Of a stretch of 64,000 nucleotides of DNA, positions 23,144 to 35,007 are shown piece after piece. The notes below the pieces were generated by a model. The model was not told where the DNA came from. It ran no database searches and saw only the letters and a program-made list of their open reading frames with translations. Position numbers and translations under genes: made by a program. Source of the DNA: Hygrophila difformis. Its lineage: Eukaryota; Streptophyta; Magnoliopsida; Lamiales; Acanthaceae. How positions within the stretch are numbered: the first letter of the stretch is position 1; each line of letters begins with the position of its first letter. The stretch covers positions 13,814,428 through 13,878,427 of the forward strand of contig JAOANR010000004.1 in the NCBI GenBank assembly GCA_030278955.1, in the 5' to 3' direction.

Positions 23144-24735
23144 ATGTCCACCGCCGACGATCTCTCTTCCGCTGCCAATAATTTGAATAGGAGTGATCCG
23201 GGATGGAAATATTGTGTTGCAGTGGATAGTGGACAAGTGAAATGCAAATTTTGTAAAGATAATGATGGCTGGAATCACGAGAGGAAAGAGCATTTAATGG
23301 GAAAAGGGAAAAGGTTGCCCCCTGTACAAAACGTCCAAAAGAAGTTCGAGAAGAACTTTGGACATGGTTCAAAGAGAAAGATAAGAAAGGTTGTCTGCCT
23401 TCGAGAGTTGATCTTGGATTGGGATTTGATTTTGAAGATTGTGAAGACAGTGCAACAGAGCATATATCTTCCAAAAAATCTTCTCAATCATCAAAATCTA
23501 CAACATAATCTAATCCCAAAGGAAAAGGCCACATGGATTTATTTCTGCGAGACCCTCAGAGAGCAATCAAACAAAGAGAGAAGGATAAAGGAAGAAAGAT
23601 GAGTATTAGGGAGGCAACCGACAAAGAGGCAATTGAACGAGTTCATCAGTATATTGCTACATTTTTTTATCAAGCGGATGTCATTCAATTTTGTTAAATT
23701 ACCTGCCTTTCAGGACATGCTTGATGCTGTTGGTGCTTATGATCGCCATTTGCGAGCCCCTAGCTACCATGCCATGAGGGTTCCTCTCTTGCATAAAGAG
23801 TTGGAATACACAGATAACTTGATGAAGGTTAACAAGGAAGAGTGGGCAACGTATGGGTGTTCTTTGATGTCTGATGGCTGGACAGACAGAAGATAGAGAA
23901 CAATTATCAACTTGGTGAATTCTCCATCCGGATTTGTATTTCTGAAGTCCGTTGATGCTTCCAACATTGTCCAAACAGGGGAATTTTTTTTTGAGATGTT
24001 AGATTCTGTTATTGAAGAGATAGGTGAAGAAAATGTGGTACACATTGTCACAGATAATGGAAGCAATTATGTGGCGGCTGGAAAATTATTGATGGAGAAG
24101 AGAAAGCATCTTTACTGGACTCCCTGTGCTGCCCATTGCTTAGACTTGATTCTCGAAGATATTGGGAAGATTCCTCGGTAAGTTTGGTGGGCTTTATTTA
24201 CAGTCATATTGAGGAGGTACAGGGAGTTGATAAGGCCGGCAGTGACTCGGTTTGCTACTTATTTCCTTTCTTTAGAAAGGATTCATCGTGAGAAGGTTCA
24301 TATTCGAAAGATGTTTACTTCTGAGGAATGGGCAGGGAATAAATTGTACAAGGGATCCAAGGGAAAAGAAGCAACAAGAACAGTGCATATGCCTACATTC
24401 TGGAAAAATGTTGTATTCAGTCTTAAGGTCATGGCACCTCTTGTGAAAGTGCTTCGTCTTGTTGATGGTGACAAAAGGCCAGCTATGGGATACATTTATG
24501 AAGCAATGGACAAATCAAAAGAAACAATTATTGCTTCATTTAACCATGAAAGTAAGTACAAAGAGGTATTAACTATTATTGATCGTCGATGGAATTGTCA
24601 ACTCCATCAACCATTGCATGCTGCTGGTCATTTCTTGAATCCGGAGATCTTTTATGAGAACAAAGAAATGCAGTATGACAATGAAGAATATGAACTTTCT
24701 CCCGATGAATCCTTTCTAAAGAAAGGAAAGAAGTA
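23144..24735 (+). pseudogene. hAT transposase relic (BED finger, DUF659), forward copy
   Basis: ATG 23144 starts a BED-type finger (VKCKFCKD..HERKEHLMG). The frame then shifts near 23340 into a reading containing WTWFKEKDKKG and FDFEDCEDSATEH, with a TAA at about 23508. From 23633 comes the DUF659 region (YHAMRVPLLHKELEYTDNL, SLMSDGWTDRR, then a TAG at about 23896). It continues at 23912 with HIVTDNGSNYVAAGKLL and CAAHCLDLILEDIGKIP, and at 24209 with ELIRPAVTRFATYFLSLERI and KMFTSEEWAGNKL. The expected C-terminal hAT dimerisation domain is missing: the reading ends at 24735, where sequence of the opposed copy begins. Known hAT transposases of this type are nuclear cut-and-paste enzymes; this one is inactive. 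Confidence 0.9.
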
Positions 24736-25815
24736 GCAAACCGAGTCACTGATGGCCTTATCAACTCCCTTCACCTTGTGTACCTCCTCAATAAGCTCAA
24801 AGTACTGGTATGACTGTAAATAAAGCCCACCAAACTTACCGCTCTTTGAATTGTTGCTTTGATTTGAGGAATTTTCCCAATATCTTCAAGAATCAAGTCT
24901 AGGCAATGGGCAGCACAGGGAGTCCATCAATAATTTTCCAGCTGCCACATAATTGCTTCCATTATCTGTGACAATCTGTACCACATTTTCTTCACATATC
25001 TCTTCAATAACAGAATCTAACATCTCAAAAAAATTTCCCTATTTTGACAATGTTGAAAGCATCAACGGACTTCAGAAATACTGATCCGGATGGAATATTC
25101 ACCAAGAAGTTGATAATTGTTCTCTGTCTTCTGTCTGTCCAGCCATCAGACATCAAAGAACACCCATACGTTGCCCACTCTTCCTGTTAACATTCATCAA
25201 GTTATCTGTGTATTCCAACTTTTTATGCAAGAGAGGAACCCTCATGGCATGGTAGCTAGGGGCTCGCAAATGGCGACCATATGTACCAACAACATCAAGC
25301 ATGTCCTGAAAGGCAGGTAATTTCACAGTATTGAATGACATCCCCGCTTGATAAAAAAATCTAGCAATATACTGATGAACTCGTTCAATTGCCTATTTGT
25401 CGGTTGCCTCCCTAATACTCATTTGTCTTCCTTTATCCTTCTCTCTTTGTTTGATTGCTGTCTGAGGGTCTCGCAGAAATAAATTCATTGGGCCTTTTCC
25501 TTTGGGATTAGATTGTGTTGTAGATTTTGATGATTGAGAAGATTTTTTGGAAGATATATGCTCTGCTGCACTGTCTTCACAATCTTCAAAATCAAATCCC
25601 AATCCAAGATCAACTCTCGAAGGCGGACAACCTTTCTTATCTTTCTCTTTGAACCATGTCCAAAGTTCTTCTCAAACTTATTTTGGACATTTTGTACAGG
25701 GGGCAACCTTTCCCCTTTTCTCCATTAAATGCTCTTTCCCTCTCGTGATTCCAGCTGTCATTATCTTGTTACAAAATTTGCATTGCACTTTATTTGTTCC
25801 ACTATCCACTGCATT
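24706..25815 (-). pseudogene. hAT transposase relic, inverted copy
   Basis: Reading from 25815 down, this is the same family as 23205-24275 in opposite orientation. It contains the BED-finger remnant (about 25785-25700), FDFEDCEDSAAEHIS (from 25602; Gln where the forward copy has a stop), KLPAFQDMLDVVGTYGRHL and the VTDNGSNYVAAGKLL equivalent (about 24960). It has its own defects: a deletion of about 20-30 bases after KLLM and a stop in TDK/AIERVHQ. It keeps a stretch lost in the forward copy (IKATIQRA before the donor at about 24838). The copies therefore decayed independently. It ends at 24706, joined head-on to the forward copy. Confidence 0.88.
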
Positions 25816-25964
25816 GCACTTTATTTGGTCCCCTTTTCACCCACGACATACTTTTCTTCCGCTTGTGCAATCCACGGCATATTCGCGGAAGAAAAGTGCA
25901 ATCCACGACATATTCACTGTACAAAAGTATGTTGCGATCTCACCACCTCCTAAGCCTCACTGAG

Positions 25965-26467
25965 TGTTGAAAGAATTGTAATACCCAAAAGGAAAGGCGG
26001 AAGGAAGCAGCACCTGAAAATGGCGACCAATGGTGAGACAGTAGCGATGGCGTACGGATTTTGGGGCTCGTCCAGGGTATCATGAATCGGCAGACGTGGT
26101 CGGAGTGGGCGTTTTCCATCTTCCACACCTTGGAGAAGCGTTCCTTCAAGGTTAGATAGCCCACCTTTCCCAAAACAGAAATAATAAGAGCATCTTCGTA
26201 GGGTTTATACATCCTTTCCTGGAGAGAAGGATGAATCATGACACGGGGCTTGAGACGATCACCACCTATGTAGTCAATGGTGACTAGTTTGGCGTTGTCT
26301 GGATTATCATTGAGGTGTCTCGGAACAACAGCTTTCCCCTTGATAACTTTGTCTCTAAAGGAAACAGACGCACCACCAGAGAAAGCAAAGCTCGCCGGTG
26401 GAGAGAAAGGGGTTGGATTGGTAGGGACGGGAGGTGTCGGAGGAGGAGAGCCCTGTGGGAGAGCCAT
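25965..26467 (-). pseudogene. LINE ORF1 (DUF4283) N-terminal relic
   Basis: ATG at 26467 starts a Pro-rich leader (MALPQGSPPPTPPVP). It is followed by a DUF4283-like part typical of plant L1 ORF1 (SFRDKVIKGKAVVPRH, ALIISVLGKVGYLTLKERFS). After about 26130 the expected pattern is lost and the reading is probably out of frame. No ORF2 follows, because hAT sequence begins at 25815. A 5' LINE end without its 3' part is the reverse of usual 5' truncation and suggests deletion. Confidence 0.7.
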
Positions 26468-26757
26468 CCGAGAAAAAGGAGAGAGATAATCTTATTGTTT
26501 AATGATGGGAATTTTTGTTAGGAATTAATGAAATAAGGAAGAGTTTCATTAATTCCTATAAAGACAACCAAGAAGAAACATAAAGATATTCATAGTTCTC
26601 TAAATTGTTTATCCTCACATAAAAAACATTATCAAAGTATTCTGAAACAATAAGAACCTTACCTGTTCTATAGAGTAAAGAAATTCATCCTAGGAGCTCG
26701 TGTTGTTGATAATTGAAATGCAGATGTCTTCTACAATAGCTAGAAATGTGGTACATA

Positions 26758-27322
26758 CAATGTTTTAAATATCGGTTTCGGTATCTATATCGGACATATA
26801 AATTTAGGGAAATGTCGAAAATATTTGAAATTTCGGGGGAAATTTCGGATATTTGTAATTTTTTGAGAAAACCACATTGAGTTTCTGAGATGATGAAAAT
26901 GAAAATATTTCAAATTTTCTAATCTATGTTACTACATAAATTAATAATATGCTAACAATACTAATTCAATGATATATTATGCTAATAATATTGTTGATAT
27001 CGTGTACCATGTTGATTGATAAGATATTTAAAATCGATGAAAACAAGTTAATTGAATGACATAATCAATATGTGTCGAAACATAATTTTTAATTTTTAAT
27101 TTTTTTAAAAATACATTTTAAGAATTTAGAAAGAATAATTTTAAAAAAAATATAAAAAAATTTCGGGAAATTTCGGTTAAATTTCGGAAAATATCGAGTT
27201 TCGGATGAAATTTCGATAGATATTTTGCAAAAAAATATTGTAGGTGAAATTTTGCTTCGGGGTGTACAGAAACCTAAAATTTCGTCGAAATTTTGGAGAT
27301 TTCGGAAATATTTAAAACAATG
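26758..27322. mobile_element. hAT-type MITE with 8-bp target duplication
   Basis: Flanked by GGTACATA on both sides (26750-26757 and 27323-27330). Termini are CAATGTTTTAAATAT and its inverse ATATTTAAAACAATG. The interior is full of TTTCGG/CCGAAA motifs (GAAATTTCGG many times) and has no coding capacity. An 8-bp duplication is the hAT signature. Confidence 0.9.
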
Positions 27323-27415
27323 GGTACATATGAAGCTTTAATAGAAATGCAATAAAACAAAGCTAATTCACCGACAACCGAATGAATTCTTAAAAAATTG
27401 TTATGAATTACATAC

Positions 27416-27456
27416 CAGAAAATTTCACAAATCCCTTCAACCCAATGTACAAAGTT
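27416..27456 (-). other. Possible orphan exon
   Basis: On the minus strand, GCTGTGGCTGCAG precedes a 41-base open block (NFVHWVEGICEIFW) followed by GTATGTAAT. The block has good splice-like borders but no identified gene. It may belong with the exon-like block at 30428. Confidence 0.25.
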
Positions 27457-28676
27457 CTGCAGCCACAGCAAAAGGATTTCATTTTCACATCCCAACCATT
27501 AATTTAACCCGCAAATCATTTTTGAGCATCAAGGTTCAGGCCTGTTGACAAAGTGTTGCTCATCTTTGTAACACCCCCATTTTTAAAAACAGTGGAAGTA
27601 GGGATGTTATCGCAACATTTTCTATTTAAGCTTACTCCCAAGCAACTTAAATAGAAAATGCTAAGGCTTAAAATATAAACACATTTAAAACCACAATTGA
27701 CAACCAAAAATTAACAAATTTATTTTTAAATCATATTAGTTGTACGATAATAAATATATAAGCTCAAGATAAAGGTGCAAACACTTATTTAAAATACCAA
27801 TTTGACCTCGCAGGGTCTTTATAGTGCGACATAATAATTATTTTCAAAATACCCATCCCAATGCAAATGTCATGCCAAGCTCAATCACCTATCTTGAAAA
27901 GAAAAAAAAAAGAGTGAAAGCAACAACATCAACAATGCTGAGTAAGTCAATCCCCTATTTCACACATACTGGAGACTCAGGGTTGACTCTACAGTACGAA
28001 TGAATAATTTATATAACAGTAATGATAATTTACCGAATTTAAATCCCAAAATTTATAATATAGGTAACACATATGTCAAATTAAACCAACCCAATGCACC
28101 ATATAAATCTAATGTTCAAATATATCATCTCTCGCCATGCAGAAGACTCTATAACTGCTAACACCAGTGTCCTAGACTAGTACTCTGACTGTCTAGAGTT
28201 AAAGACACATACAGGCTCTACCCATAGGAGGGACAATTACCCTCATATCCAATATCCAATATCCAATATTCAAATGTCATTAGACCATATAGTTTATGCA
28301 TTGGTTTCATAAAACATATATCTTACCAAGACCGAACCATAGACTAAACACTGAAATGTTATACCATCGCCATAAATTCATAATGTAGGATCCAACTCCA
28401 TAGCAATTTAACTTAACCCATATTTGCCAAAGAAATTAATCCATAACACAGGAAATTAGAAGGCATGTAAATCATTTAAGCAATTAAATGCTCAAACCCA
28501 TCTATGATCAAGACCTATAATTTGAATCCATAATTTAGCAAAGTAGAGGTTTACTTTGAATCCATCTTGCCACATCAATTTATTATTAAGAAACAAGACC
28601 CATAAATTGAAAAATGATCTTTTCGGGACCCACACGACATTTCACACTAATTGGACTGTCATTGGCTATGAAGAAG

Positions 28677-29215
28677 CATAGTTATGAAAATCGCAATCCT
28701 GATCGTAGGATCGCACGGTCCTACGATCCTACCCATGAAAAACGATCTGGATTGCCATAAGATCGAAAATGTGGTAGGATCGCGGTGAGATCGGTAGGAT
28801 CGGAGTAGCGATCCTACTCCTTTGGTTTTTTTTTTTTTGTTTTTTTTTCCAGAGGAGAATTACTTATTATCTCTAACTCTTTGTGATTTTGGTCATGATG
28901 TTATTTTTGTCAATTTTGTTTAATGTATTTTTGCATATATTGAACTCAAAATTGTTGGGTTCTATGTCAGTGTTTAACTTCTATTAGATCATTAATAAGC
29001 ATACAATTAATTATCAAAATCTTGTTGAAAATTGATCTAAAATATATATTTTCAATTATACATGTCAGCAGTTTAGTGAGATAATTAACAAATATTAATT
29101 TTTAAAAATATAAATAATAATTTCATAGGATCTTAGGATCCCGATTCGATCCTACAATCCCGATCTTACAAAGTAAAAAACGATCCTACTTAGGATCCCG
29201 ATCTTGATAACCTTG
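28677..29215. mobile_element. hAT-type MITE nested in the solo LTR
   Basis: Flanked by TGAAGAAG on both sides (28669-28676 and 29216-29223). Termini are CATAGTTATGAAAATCG and the inverse of CGATCTTGATAACCTTG. Near each end the motif GGATCGTAGGATC/TAGGATCC is repeated many times, so the arms can fold on themselves. Noncoding. Confidence 0.9.
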
Positions 29216-30097
29216 TGAAGAAGACTTAACTCCCTGGACACATAGCACAATATATACATACAAATATACAAGTGTGTAGCAGTGATGATTATAAATATAC
29301 AATACCAAAGAAAGCGAATCAGAGTTTAAGGAAAAGCTGATGGAGACTGTAGAAATACACCTATATACATACTTATCCAAAGCAACAATTGGAGTTTTTA
29401 AAACAGACGACGGAGATCACAGACCCGATTTTATATACCGGAAGCAAAAATTGGTTGGGCAAAATACTCTGTACACAGGGAGTACAAAGGGCTGTAGAAG
29501 CTTGGGTTCCAATATCTTTTTCTTCGTAAAGATTCTGAAGGGGAGTTTAACCAAACAAGAAGTAAACAGGGAGTAAACAAAAGATATCGGGCGAAAGCAA
29601 GAGTAGACAGAAAACCAAGACGACGACGGAGACCGTGGTTCTCTTTCACATAAACTGTTAGAGCAAAAATCAGGGTTTGGGCAAACTGAGTAAACAAAAG
29701 TGCGCAAAAGAGACATATATTTACTGAAGCAATTGTAGGTTAACAAGATAGCCAAAAAAAGGGACAGAGACCAAAATTAAACCGATGAGTGGAATAGAGA
29801 ATTAACTCACAATTTTGGATGAATCAATTAATTGCTAGGAATGCCAAGAGCTTGGGAAACCCACGAAAGCTTTAGGGAAGGGCTTCGAGAATTGACAAGT
29901 AAATAAATTAATACAAGAAGTATATAATTAGGAATGAAACACAGTGAAAGAATCTGAAGTTATCAGGCTGTTGGAAGAGATCTTGTGAATGGGGAGTTGG
30001 CTGGAAATGAAAGGACAGAGTTACCGAATGCAAAATTAAGCAAAAAGATGAAAGATGAGGATGTTTATAGTGCTGGGAATGCCAATGGCAACACATT

Positions 30098-30115
30098 GGG
30101 GGGGGGGGGGGGGGG
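30098..30115 (+). repeat. Homopolymer run of 18 G
   Basis: A pure G run inside the solo LTR. On the LTR's own strand it is poly-C. Length may be affected by sequencing. Confidence 0.9.
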
Positions 30116-30427
30116 TAGTGGGGTTGATTTGATGGCTAGATTTTAGGAAAATGGCTAACTGTTCAAGGAATCTGATAAAAAAAGCTCAATTCAATTTGAA
30201 TTTGCACAAGATAGTGCTACAAAAGAATCACCAAAAGAAATATACTAATTAAATAATTAGATTCATTATTATTATATATATATATTTAACAAATATGAAT
30301 TATGAATTATTATACATGCAATTTATTGGGATATTACAATCTTCGATGTAATTCATCCTAGTCTACAGCAAAGCAAGGGGCAGAGCAAAAGAGAAGAGTA
30401 AGACACACACACAAATAGAGCACTCAC

Positions 30428-30475
30428 ATTCTTCCTCATCCGCAAACTCGGGCATATGCATGACATCGTCCTCAA
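30428..30475 (-). other. Possible orphan exon
   Basis: On the minus strand an open block reads EDDVMHMPEFADEEE and is followed by a consensus donor, GTGAGTGC. The peptide looks like real acidic coding sequence. I cannot name the gene or find its neighbours; the solo LTR lies between it and the exon-like block at 27416. Confidence 0.3.
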
Positions 30476-31099
30476 CTTTTCTATGTCAATATATCAAAAG
30501 AAATCAACTCAAATTTTGAAGAAATACTAAATATTTTGATTACATCCTTCACTAAATGCTAAGAACATTGTTAAAGGACATTTCAGCTTCAAATATCTAA
30601 GCATCCCTCGACTGCTGGAGGTATCCCATATCCCAATCAAGATAAGAAATGTAGATTATAGGAAATGAAAATGAAAAATCCAAACCTTGATGGTTGCTAA
30701 TATCTAACATCCTCTCCACCGCTATAAGTTTCCAATAATGATAAAAAGTGCTGAATTGTATTTGGAAGGTAAAAAAATCTGAACTTTCATTAACCACTTC
30801 GTTATTGCAAACTAAATTTCTCACCTTTACGCCATTTGATATGGAAAAAAAAGAAGCAAAATAGGAAAAATGGCTAAGTAAGTCATTTTTCTTTTAATTT
30901 TGGCCGAATAGATCCTTTATTTTTTTTTTGGCCCAATATAGTCCTCAATCTTTACTAATTAAATCCAATTTCGTCCTTTTTCATTAATTACAATAAATTA
31001 AGTGACATGGCATCATTTTTTTTTTGGTGACAAGCCTGAAAAGGCTGGCAAATAAATAAAAAAAAATGCAGAAAAATAAAATAAATGAAACAGCAACAA

Positions 31100-34000
31100 C
31101 TATCTACGACAAAACAATAAACCCGCAGCATCAGTCTCGATCAAAGCCACACATTCATCCGGCGGGAACGTCCAAGTCGTATAGAACTCCTCAGCCAAGG
31201 CCACTTTCTTCGCTAATCCATCCGCAACCTGATTGTCCTCCCGAAGTACGTGCTTGAGCGAGCCGCCCAACTCTCTCAACCTCTGCCGAATCGCCCAAAT
31301 AATAGGCCAAAACTTGTGACTTCTAGGCACATGTCCATTAACCAAACGAACAGCTTCTAAAGAGTCTGAGTACACTCTTACTCTCTCCCCGCAATGCTGC
31401 GCAGTGAAATTCATCCCCTCCATCAAGGCTAACAACTCCACTTCCAACACTAATCTGTCGCCCCTTTGTCCGCCACATGCACCGATGAAGCCCCCAGCAG
31501 CCGTCCTCAACACTGCCTCAAAACCTGACCGTTTCTCGCTATGCCGCACACATGCATCCGTGTGGAGCACCAACCCCTCAACGTCCTCCTCCCGCTACCG
31601 AACATATCGCACAGGTCGATTGTTCCTACCCCCCGGGATTGCCCTACGCATCACCGTCACAAGCCATCGCCAATCATTCTTCAACTTCTCAGCCCGAGCC
31701 GCACAGCCCTTAAACACCCGCCTATTCCTTTCACACCACACCACCCAAACAGCTACAAACTCCACCCCATACACCGAGACCTCCCACTGCAGCCACCAAC
31801 GAGCGGCACCATTCGGGACCTCATTATCATGCAATACCCCATGCAAGCCAACTTGTCTCCAAAACTCCCTAACCCATCGGCACATGAACAAGGCATGTTG
31901 CCAAATCCTCATACTCTTCCCCGCATATCAAACATAGCGGCGAGGCAGCCAATTTACGCTTATAACGAACTCCATTAATGGGAAGGGCCTCGTGACACCC
32001 TAACCATATCAACAAGCTAATCTTTTCCGGGATCCAAGTTTTCCATATCAATCCCCAGTCCTCCTGCTCACTCTCACCATTCTTAATCCATTGGTAGCCT
32101 GAAGCCACCGTATATCGCCCTTGAGTATCCCAACGCCAATGTAGTACATCTGCCATCCCCGCGACCAAATATGGAGCCGGAGCTTGGCGGATGTCGTCCT
32201 TAATAGTGTCAGGCAACCAAGAGTATAACCGTTCTAAATGCCAAGAATTCCCTTCAACAACATCATACACCCTCAACTCAACATCTTGGTAATGAACAAA
32301 GGGCACATGATGGCATAATAAATCTCCCTTCCACCAAGCCGAGTACCAAAAAGCACACCTACCATCCCCCAGCCGCACTCCATACCCTTTCTCAAACATC
32401 AAGCCGACCTTACATAGGGTTTTCCAAATCTTCGTTCCCCGATAATGATCCCTAGGGAACTTACCCTCTTCCACTCCATATTTATTTCTCATTACTTGAA
32501 CCCATAACTTATCCGAACTCATCAAGAAGTCCCAACCCTGCCAACCAAGTAGCGCCATGTTCATGTCCCTAGTTTGCCTAAGCCCCAACCCGCCATGCCG
32601 CCGAGGTTGAGCCACCTTAGCCCAATTGACTAAATGTAATCCCCGATCACCGGCACCTTTCCAGATCCACCTCGCAACATCTTATCTATGGCCGAGCTTA
32701 TAGCCACAGGTAGCAAGTGTAGCTGCATAACATACACCGGAACCGAGGCTAAGACCGCACGAGCTTTGGTGACACCGTTTTCCACTTCCTCCAATATCAA
32801 TTTTGTCATTTTCCATCACAATCACAAACAAGTAGGGTGACAACGGATCCCCTTGTCGTAACCCCCTACCGGCCTTGATCGATGGAAGCGGCAATCCATT
32901 AAACAAGATGGAAAAATTAGAACTTCGAACACATGCCATAATTATCTTAATGATGTTATCCGGCAGATCCATCTCCTTCAGGCACTCCTCAACAAAATCC
33001 CACCGGACTGTATCGTAGGCCTTAGCCAAATCAATCTTCACCACCACCCCTTTGACCGACGAGCGAGCATGCTCCAACGTCGATACAATTTCCTGCACGA
33101 GAATACTATTGTCCATAGTACCCCGTCCCGGAAGGAAAGCTGACTGGTAAGGACTGATAAACTTGGTTAATATAGGCCTCAACCTATTAACCAACACTTT
33201 TGTAATAAACTTAAAAGATACATTACACAATGTGAGAGGCCGGAACTGAGTGATCATCCAAGGCATATCAACTTTAGGAAGAAGGCATAGATAAGCAACT
33301 GCTAGATTATCAGGGAAAGAACCTGTCTGTATAGCCAAGCTAACCATCCGAAACATCGTGTCACCTATTACATCCCAGTTAGCGTTGTAGAATGCTGACG
33401 GAAATCCATCCGGCCCGGGTGCAGCATAAGACTGCATCTGGGACAAAGCCAACTCCACCTCCTGCTTTGTGATCGCCCGCTCCAGCCCCAACTTCTCACC
33501 ATCGTCAATACTTGGGAGCGCTGGAATGTCCGCCCCAACAACCACATAATTCTGCTCCGCAAACATACTAGAAAAGTGCTCCACAACATGATTATGAAGA
33601 GCAGCCGGCCGCTGCTCCCAAGTCCCGTCACCCAACTCCAATCAGACAATTTGGTTACGCTTACGATGCACTTTAGTTTTTGCATGAAAGTACTTCGTGT
33701 TGCGGTCCCCCAGACGAACCCATTTATCCCGGGCTTTCTGAAACCACAACATCTCCTCCTGCTCGAGTACCACTTCCAGTTCATGTTTCAATTCCTCAAG
33801 CAATCGACTCATCCAAGCCGAATCAACTCGGACCATATGCTTCTCCAGCCCCGCAATCCTCCACTTCAGCCGCCGTTTCCGGTCACGGATGTTCCCAAAA
33901 GCAGCTTTATTAAATTCCATGGATTTCTGTTGCACCTTCCCCAACAAGCTGACCACCTCATCCTCACCATCGCCAATCGCCTCCCCCACCACTTTTTTAT

Positions 34001-34740
34001 AATCAACATGCATTTGCCAGGCAGCCTCCCATCTAAAGGGACGTTGAACACGCTCCCTCATCGTCTGCCCACACAGAACTTGGAGAGGACAGTGGTCCGA
34101 CCCCAATCGCGGCAAATGATTCACACTCCCACCCTCAAACAAATTCAGCCAATCATAGTTAATAACACAACGATCCAACCTTTTAAATATACGTCTACCC
34201 TCCCCCACACTACGCGTCCAGGAGAAGGGATTACCAACTGTAGTAGTCGTGAAGACCCCACAATTATCAAGTGCCAACCTCAACTCCTTAGCTCTATCCG
34301 CTAGGTACACACCGCCTTCCACTTCATGCTCCGCTAGGATCTGATTCCAATCTCCAACAATCAACCATGGCCCTGTGATACCAGTAGCTACTTCACACAA
34401 ATTCTCCCAATCCCCTTTCCGCCTTTGATAATTGGGATTAGCATAGATAGTCGACAAAATCCATGACACGTCCCCCTGCCATAATAAAATATGCTCCCGG
34501 ACATCCCAAACCTGCCACTGACAAGAGATATGGCCCTTAAAAATCACAACCCTCCTCCCAACCCTACGACCTCCTGAATAACCGCCTTCTCATACCCAAG
34601 ACTCAAGAAGAAACTCTGAACTCGGTCAAATGGACCTTTCGGCTCCATGAGACAGAATATCCAGACGCTTGTCCCTAACAAGATCCGTCACCCACCGTCG
34701 AGCCGTGCGACTCATAATCCCACAAATGCTCCAAGAATTC
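31100..34740 (-). pseudogene. LINE ORF2: endonuclease, reverse transcriptase, RNase H
   Basis: From about 34740 down: the endonuclease (SWSICGIMSRTARRWVTDL, then GDWNQI, NPFSWTR, LDRCVINYDW, GSDHCPL at 34547-33642). Reverse transcriptase follows at 33641-32682 (MQSYAAPGPDGFPSAF, FRPLTLCNVSFKFITKVL, YQSAFLPGRG, KIDLAKAYDTVRWDF, RQGDPLSPYLFVIVME). Immediately after FVIVME the text jumps to a later part (PVYVMQLHLLPVA in another frame), so the segment with the catalytic FADD box is deleted. Next come zf-RVT (32615-31869) and RNase H (31573-31100; HTDACVRH, ELLALMEGMN, VYSDSLEAVRLVN, REDNQVADGLAKK). Without FADD this enzyme cannot copy RNA. Confidence 0.9.
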
Positions 34741-35007
34741 AAAGTAAAATAAACATCATAATACAATTATGAGAAGCTAACCCCACACCATACACTCTAG
34801 CTAGACTGATAATTTGCCTCCATGGCATCAGCCCAACATTCCGACTCATTAACCTCATCGTCTGTATCCATCTTCCCATCCTCTGCATATGCTTTATCCG
34901 AGAGTAATAACACACCCCCTGATTGCACATGCACACGTGAAGACACTTCAGTATCCGATCCACTATCATGCTGGGACTCCAACCTAGCTCTCTTCGTCCC
35001 CATGTTC

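Larger units (their letters stand above)
27567..30338 (-). mobile_element. Solo LTR of a long-LTR retrotransposon, with 5-bp target duplication
   Basis: The segment starts TGTAACACCCCC and ends GGGATATTACA (TG..CA, inverted TGTAA/TTACA) and is flanked by ATCTT on both sides (27562-27566 and 30339-30343). There is no primer site, polypurine tract or coding sequence inside. This is what recombination between two LTRs leaves. Without the inserted MITE the LTR is about 2.2 kb. The GGGGGTGTTACA end on the minus strand matches the LTR remnant ending at 12627, so both probably belong to related gypsy families. Confidence 0.88.

Noticed and set aside
28677..29215. CRISPR-like array because of regularly repeated GGATCGTA motifs
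   Set aside because: The repeats are short, self-complementary and irregularly spaced inside a MITE with terminal repeats and an 8-bp target duplication; this is plant DNA.
31404..31978. Plus-strand ORFs opposite the LINE RNase H
   Set aside because: Shadow frames of the minus-strand LINE, whose domains are clear.
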